Made by a program: the position numbers and the translations under genes
Part shown: piece after piece, positions 59,238 through 64,000 of the stretch
Layout of the letters: every line of letters begins with the position of its first letter
Position numbering within the stretch: the stretch's first letter is position 1
Notes under the pieces: model-generated
What the model was told of the DNA's origin: nothing
The model's input: the letters and a program-made list of their open reading frames with translations, nothing else
The model's database searches: none
Assembly (NCBI GenBank): GCA_050485645.1
Contig: JBJHBT010000014.1
Location: 38,820 to 102,819, forward strand
Direction: 5' to 3'
Source: JBJHBP01 sp050485645
GTDB lineage: Bacteria > Pseudomonadota > Gammaproteobacteria > Steroidobacterales > Rariloculaceae
Length of the DNA: 64,000 bases

Positions 59238-60500
59238 TAAGTCTAAAGCTTCGTGATAAAAGTTCAGAGTGTCGGCGGCCACCCTGTCGGGCGAAAAGGC
59301 AGAAGCGCAGTGCGATAGCGCATTGTCGGCGAGCTTCGCCATTAGTCGGGGGTTGTCGAGGGCCTGGCGAATACAGTCGGCAAGTGCGGACGCGGAGCCG
59401 GAAGGAAAGACTAGTGCGTTGCACTTGTGTTGGGCGATATCCCTCATGCCGCCGGCGTCAGAGCTTACAACTGGGCAAGCTTGAGCCATTGCTTCAACCA
59501 ATGCATTGGAAAAGGTTTCGTAGCGCGAGCATACGAGTATTAGTGCGGCACGTTGGCGAAGAGCCGAGACGTTCTCTGCGGGTAAAGAACCGAGATGTTT
59601 GATTCTGCGCGCGGTGGATTCGTCGGATACACGCTTTGAGACGTATGTGTCAAATTTCTCCAGATTGCCGTCGTTCGTCCAGATACCGTTGTCGGGACCG
59701 ACAATGGTGAGGGTAGCTTGACGGTATTCTCGCGCAATCTGTTGGAATGCATCTATCGCCAGATCAGCTCCCTTCACGCGATCAAACCGACCAATTAGTA
59801 CGAGTGAATGACGGGTATGTTTGATCGGGTGCCAGCGTTCGGGAGCAGGCAACAATGGTTGAGCGTTTGGGATTACACGCGTAAGTTTTGGGCAATACTG
59901 ATAGTAAGCAGTAGTTTCCTGGAGAGCGGAATTCGAGGGTGCAGAAACAGCGGGCGCGGCCTTGAAAGCTTTTCCTTCAAGTGCGACGCGCTCTCGAAAG
60001 TGCCGATCATTTGGAACGCCCATAGCTTTTCCGGTTAGAAAGACAGGCCCGTGAAGCCGAAGAATCACTGGTATCCGGGTCTGGCGTTGAAGGAAATAGC
60101 TGGTGCCAAACGATTCTTCCAGTTCGACAAGATCCACGGGAGTTGGCAAGGAGTGGCGTAGTGCATGGGCTAATGATGCGGCACGCGAGCGCGCGAATGT
60201 TGCACCTGGCGAAATACGGTTAGCGAGTTTTCCGCCTAAGCCTTGTTGGAAAAATCGTCTGGGAGCGTGCGAGATGTCAAGGACATCTGGTTCCAGATTG
60301 TCCGCGTTGAAGCCCCCACATAGTGACTCCGCTAGGATAGACACCTGTGTACCCTGACTTTTTAGCGAAGGGGCCAGTTTAGACAGTGAGGCGACGATGC
60401 CATTGTGCGAGATGCCTGGTGGCCACTCTGGGGCAGCCAAGGCAACGGATAGAGAGCGACGAGTAGGGTTCACGAGGGAGATCTTTTTGCTTGAGTCCAT
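59226..60500 (-). CDS. Glycosyltransferase family 4
   Basis: 424 residues. GT-B fold: N-terminal part with NPTRRSLSVALAAPEWPPGI and HNGIVASLSKLAPSL, then a C-terminal nucleotide-sugar domain with LVLIGRFDRVKGADLAIDAF, LTIVGPDNG and RYETFSNALVEAMAQACPVV (the EX7E donor motif). It transfers a sugar to the growing lipid-linked repeat. Its 3' end overlaps the Wzy-like gene by 12 bp. Same orientation as the flippase upstream. Confidence 0.9.
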   Translation of the reverse strand: MDSSKKISLVNPTRRSLSVALAAPEWPPGISHNGIVASLSKLAPSLKSQGTQVSILAESLCGGFNADNLEPDVLDISHAPRRFFQQGLGGKLANRISPGATFARSRAASLAHALRHSLPTPVDLVELEESFGTSYFLQRQTRIPVILRLHGPVFLTGKAMGVPNDRHFRERVALEGKAFKAAPAVSAPSNSALQETTAYYQYCPKLTRVIPNAQPLLPAPERWHPIKHTRHSLVLIGRFDRVKGADLAIDAFQQIAREYRQATLTIVGPDNGIWTNDGNLEKFDTYVSKRVSDESTARRIKHLGSLPAENVSALRQRAALILVCSRYETFSNALVEAMAQACPVVSSDAGGMRDIAQHKCNALVFPSGSASALADCIRQALDNPRLMAKLADNALSHCASAFSPDRVAADTLNFYHEALDLLRS

Positions 60501-60583
60501 AAAACGCGGTCAGTGGGTGGAGCACGGTGATCCGGTGGTGCCTAGCGGCTTCAGGTTGTATTGCTGGTCTCCAAGGTGGTGCC

Positions 60584-61915
60584 TCAAATGTTGACAAAAC
60601 TCTGGAGTGTCATTGCTAACAGAAATCCGCCAATGCCGCCAAGGATGGCGAAGCCGATTGTGCGGACTTCTGTTGAGATGGAGAAGTAACCGCTCCTAAC
60701 TGACCCGTAGGATAGCACCGCAGCTACTGGCAGTTCGCTCAATGCGACGGTGGCGACTACGCCGGGTAGGCCCCATAGATGCCATGCGATTGGGATCCCG
60801 CAAAGTATCCACGCTGTGCGTCCGGCGGTGAGCCAAAGGGCGTACTTTGGGCGTCCTGAAGCGATCAGCATGGCCTCCGTGTTCGAGAGGGGGACGGTCA
60901 TGATTATCTTGAGCGCGAGTAGTTGAAGCATCCAGCCTGCGTCGTGGTAGCGCGGGTCATATAGAAGTCGGATGACGGGGTCGCCCAACGCAAAGAGTAG
61001 TGCTGCGGGCAGGACAATGAAGATATCCAATTTGGCGCGTAAGCGTTTCGATACAGTTTTCAGTCTGGCTGGGTCCTCCCGATGCACTTGTCCGTACGCA
61101 GGGAACGCGACGCCGAAGCTGAGGCGGGATATCAGGCCGGTTCCGGCCTCTGTTAGTAGTATGGCGATGCTATAAACCCCGAGGATCTCCAGGGGAAGGT
61201 AGTACCCGATGAGTAGGCGGTCGCCTTGGGTGGCGAAAAACGACAGGATGCTCGCGGGAAAAATCCATTTGCCGAAGTCGATCAGGCGGGAAATTGCGTG
61301 TGGATCCCATGCGAAGCCATGTGGGACGGCGGGAAGACACATATGACTACCGAGAAGGTAGACAAGTCTTCCGACGATGGCACCACCCAAGAGCGCCCAA
61401 ACAGTGGGGTCAAGTGTTGCCCACACTACGACAACGATCAACGAGACAATCTGCGACCCAAATTCGAGTAGGGTGATTCCCATCAGGCGCAGATTGCGCT
61501 GCTCTACGTAACGGGCCAGTGAAATGAAGCCGCTGAGCAAGCCAATGACTGCCGCAACCTGGATGAGATGCAGAAGTTCGGCTTCGCCGTACATGGTGCT
61601 GACAGGATAGGCGAGGCCAACCGCGAGTAGCGTCAGTATGACGCCGCGAGTTACCTGCAGCGTCCATACAGTTTTCAGAAACTGAGGGTCCTCTCCCCGT
61701 GGCTCCCGAATGATGGCGGGTCCAAGGCCCACGTCCGACAGCATCTCCAAGGCAAACAGCACCATCCAGACGAGAGCCATCAGTCCGAATGCTTCCGGGA
61801 ACAGCATGCGGGTCAGAATCAGATTGCTGATCAGACGCAGAACATTGCCGGCCCCTGCACCGAGGACGGTCCAGGTCGACCCCCGCAGAACGAGCTTTCT
61901 AAGAGACGATGTCAC
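60584..61915 (-). CDS. Oligosaccharide flippase (Wzx-like, MATE/polysaccharide synthase superfamily)
   Basis: 443 residues with about 12 helices. Conserved segments are MTSSLRKLVLRGSTWTVLGA, LILTRMLFPEAFGLMALVWM and VGLGPAIIREPRGEDPQFLK, typical of Wzx/polysaccharide transporters. It flips the undecaprenyl-linked repeat unit to the periplasm for the Wzy-like protein. It lies 83 bp upstream of the GT4 gene and heads a minus-strand pair. Confidence 0.9.
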   Translation of the reverse strand: MTSSLRKLVLRGSTWTVLGAGAGNVLRLISNLILTRMLFPEAFGLMALVWMVLFALEMLSDVGLGPAIIREPRGEDPQFLKTVWTLQVTRGVILTLLAVGLAYPVSTMYGEAELLHLIQVAAVIGLLSGFISLARYVEQRNLRLMGITLLEFGSQIVSLIVVVVWATLDPTVWALLGGAIVGRLVYLLGSHMCLPAVPHGFAWDPHAISRLIDFGKWIFPASILSFFATQGDRLLIGYYLPLEILGVYSIAILLTEAGTGLISRLSFGVAFPAYGQVHREDPARLKTVSKRLRAKLDIFIVLPAALLFALGDPVIRLLYDPRYHDAGWMLQLLALKIIMTVPLSNTEAMLIASGRPKYALWLTAGRTAWILCGIPIAWHLWGLPGVVATVALSELPVAAVLSYGSVRSGYFSISTEVRTIGFAILGGIGGFLLAMTLQSFVNI

Positions 61916-62750
61916 GAGGAGTTAACAATTGATGTCTTGATCGTTGTTATAGTCGATATCCGCCGGATGTCAGACCTGAAATTGACCCCTTTAAGATAGG
62001 CGGTATCCTCTGGCACAGCGCTGGAGTGCCCTTGGTTTCGGAAACAGATCTGCTAATGCGGATGCGGCTAATGACCAGGGAGCCTCGGTGAAGCTATACG
62101 CCAGCCAGCGATTGCCGAACTTGGGCAGCGAGGATCTTCAGTTTGGGTTCCCGAATCATCCTGTCGTAGTTTCCGGGTACCTCCATCTCCTGAGCATCCA
62201 TGGAAGCAGAGCGGGCTCAAGTCGATTGTGCCCTTGGATATACCATTTGTCATGCAGGATCAATAAGTTGTGGGTTTGTTGATCGGCTCTTTCGGGATAG
62301 TAGTGACCGGCTCTGAGGAAACGCAGCCAAGTTGTCATGCCGATGTTGGGTAGAGTGTGATTAGATCCATACTCCTGGGCACTTGACCTAGGCGAGCATG
62401 ATACTCTGTGTATTGATACCTCGATACACTTCGCAAATATAACCTGCTAGTGGCCGCGGGAGCACCTTGCGAATTTCCGGCCGCGAAAGGCCGGCGCTTT
62501 TGCTCTGAGTAGTACCGGTCTGCTCGCAGGTCGAAGAGGTTATGAACAAGTCAGCGACATATTCGCCGGAGGTTCGCGAACGGAGAGCCCGGCTGTTCCG
62601 TTCGACGCGACATAACGCATAAACTGTGACTTGGTCGGTGTTTTCGCAGGCGCCATAACACGAGCATGCACATTAGGGGTGCTGCTAGTGCGCATATCGT
62701 TCGTGCGTTGCGCTGAAAAGTTAGGTGCCATTGGCAGCGGAGGGTTTGCC
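61916..62750. other. Intergenic region without recognised gene
   Basis: About 835 bp between the flippase and beta-helix genes. No convincing coding frame. A perfect stem ccggcc / ggccgg at 62477-62494 followed by cgctttt may terminate transcription on the plus strand. The beta-helix promoter should lie in the right part. Confidence 0.6.
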
Positions 62751-63812
62751 GTGAACTGGAACAAAGTGTCATTAACGTTTCTAACATTTGCATTGCTAGC
62801 GCACTGCTTGCCGGTCGATGCGCAATCTCCGCCTAGGCCGCCAGCACTTGTCGAAGATAATTACGACTTGGCCGCCGCCCTTGCTGTGGTGCCGTTCAAC
62901 GTCTTACTTCCCGCGGAGCCCGTTATTACGAGCGAGGCTGTCTGCACGACTGAGGCGGAAATAATGGCATCTCTAGCGGTGAATGGTCGCAGGACGATTA
63001 TTGCGCCGGGTAGCTACAGCTTCGATGGCATCACTATTGGTGGTAACAACAAACACATCGTGTTCCAGCCGGGTGCGAATTTTTCGGTGTCGACGTTTTC
63101 TTTTTCTAATGCCTCGTCTGTGACTCTGGAGAATGCAGTTCTTGCAACGACTGGCCAGTGGGGTCTGAACGTAAGCGGCTCACAAGACGTTCGCATTGTG
63201 GGGCTGGTGTTGAATGCCGCTGACTCAGCATTTTATGCAGTTACTAATAACTCAAGGTTGTTGCTTTTGAGTTCGTCCATAACCGCAGCGGTGACTGGTG
63301 GCGCTACCGGGAATATCAGCAATTTTATAGTTGCGAACTCCGAGATTATCAGCAATCGCCCAGAGGGGACAAACAACGGTTGGGCAATGAGGTGGTGGGG
63401 AGATAGTCACACAAATACTGTGTTTATGGATTCCAGGTTCCGAGCTTTGCAAAACGTGGTGCTACGTTTTGAGGAGTCGCAGACCAACGGGTACTTTGCG
63501 CGGAACCAGATTGAAGGCAACAATCCCTTCAGGACAGAGGGACGCGACTGGGACAACCCAAGTGCTTACCCTCTTAACGGTCTGTGGTACATCGACAACT
63601 ATGCGTATCCGTTAACAGCAGGAAGCGGGGGGGTGATCGTGACCCCTTATCCAAGAACGACAAACCTCACCGCGACGGGCAATAGAACGGTGGCTCCCGG
63701 TAATACAAACAACGTCGGTTTTGCATCGGGGCAGGCTACGTGGACGCTTAGCAATAACGCACACATCGTAACGAATGGTTATCAGCCGCCGCCCGTTTGG
63801 GAGATGCGGTGA
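62751..63812 (+). CDS. Secreted right-handed beta-helix protein
   Basis: 353 residues from GTG 62751, chosen because ggagg lies 7 bases upstream and a signal peptide follows (KVSLTFLTFALLAHCLPVDA, then QSPP). The mature protein has repeated short strands (GITIGGNNKHIVFQPGANFS, SSVTLENAVLATTGQWGLNV, SQDVRIVGLVLNAADSAFYA) typical of parallel beta-helix proteins (pectate-lyase/NosD-like). Such proteins often bind, cleave or epimerise polysaccharides. No catalytic residues can be assigned. It is not PEP-CTERM tagged and is followed by no clear terminator. Confidence 0.8.
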   Translation: MNWNKVSLTFLTFALLAHCLPVDAQSPPRPPALVEDNYDLAAALAVVPFNVLLPAEPVITSEAVCTTEAEIMASLAVNGRRTIIAPGSYSFDGITIGGNNKHIVFQPGANFSVSTFSFSNASSVTLENAVLATTGQWGLNVSGSQDVRIVGLVLNAADSAFYAVTNNSRLLLLSSSITAAVTGGATGNISNFIVANSEIISNRPEGTNNGWAMRWWGDSHTNTVFMDSRFRALQNVVLRFEESQTNGYFARNQIEGNNPFRTEGRDWDNPSAYPLNGLWYIDNYAYPLTAGSGGVIVTPYPRTTNLTATGNRTVAPGNTNNVGFASGQATWTLSNNAHIVTNGYQPPPVWEMR

Positions 63813-63893
63813 ACTAATGAGTGTCCCTTGACCAGCTGGATTTCTTTATGCGGATGCTGGTGGCGTTAGCATAGCGTCTTTGTAACTGAAATT

Positions 63894-64000
63894 TCAGGAC
63901 GCATAGCGGATGCTCGGATGCTTGAAGTAATTCTTCACCCGTCGTCGCGATCGCTGTATTGAACGCAGGTGCTTTTGCGTCGTTGCTTTCAGTTCCTGAA
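63894..64000 (-). CDS. Possible transposase C-terminal fragment (5' end beyond window)
   Basis: Minus-strand frame open from the window edge: QELKATTQKHLRSIQRSRRR, then VKNYFKHPSIRYAS and a stop. The Arg-rich end with YFKHPSIRYA resembles the C terminus of several transposases. Only 34 residues are visible, so the call is weak. Confidence 0.3.
   Translation of the reverse strand, partial: QELKATTQKHLRSIQRSRRRVKNYFKHPSIRYAS

Overview
High-GC proteobacterial DNA, most likely from a gammaproteobacterium that makes an exopolysaccharide linked to an exosortase A (XrtA/PEP-CTERM) system. The indicators are a TonB-dependent receptor, the XrtA gene set, two PEP-CTERM proteins, GEMM-I (c-di-GMP-I) riboswitches and candidate sigma-54 promoters. 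Genus cannot be fixed from the sequence alone.

Left flank (1-6.0 kb): the 3' end of a TonB-dependent receptor, a decayed fusion of a PQQ-type sugar dehydrogenase and a mannose-1-phosphate guanylyltransferase tail, an AGCS amino-acid symporter, a RAYT transposase inside 14-bp inverted repeats, a PEP-CTERM protein with a candidate sigma-54 promoter, and an amidohydrolase. A heptanucleotide tandem repeat follows.

Central XrtA locus (6.2-43.5 kb): the dTDP-rhamnose operon rfbBACD, tRNA-Val(CAC), two paralogous Ig/FN3 lipoproteins each behind its own c-di-GMP-I riboswitch, ugd, prsT, an export lipoprotein, a tyrosine autokinase and an outer-membrane beta-barrel. Then come a phosphopantetheinyl transferase, a methylmalonyl-CoA epimerase/mutase/MeaB set, an NRPS whose adenylation domain carries a luciferase-like monooxygenase, a second PEP-CTERM protein, an IorAB-type molybdenum hydroxylase, the histidine kinase PrsK, exosortase XrtA, a chain-length determinant, a priming glycosyltransferase and a second NRPS with a terminal thioesterase. 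No PrsR response regulator is in the window.

Right part (43.9-64 kb): lower-GC polysaccharide genes. A 2OG-Fe(II) oxygenase, GMC oxidoreductase and SDR come first, then two multi-pass membrane proteins, a GT8-like protein between IS3 debris, a tightly overlapping six-gene operon (sugar oxidoreductase, TIM-barrel isomerase, GT2-like membrane protein, FAD oxidoreductase, GtrA, GT2), a Wzy-like polymerase, a GT4, a Wzx-like flippase and a secreted beta-helix protein.

Working model: sugar nucleotides (dTDP-rhamnose, UDP-glucuronate) feed a WcaJ-like primer and several glycosyltransferases. Wzx, Wzy, the Wzz-like protein, autokinase, export lipoprotein, PrsT and barrel then export the polymer, while XrtA processes PEP-CTERM proteins. 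The two NRPSs, with the local phosphopantetheinyl transferase, probably make a short peptide, whose link to the polymer is unproven. Regulation appears to combine PrsK with sigma-54 and c-di-GMP riboswitches.
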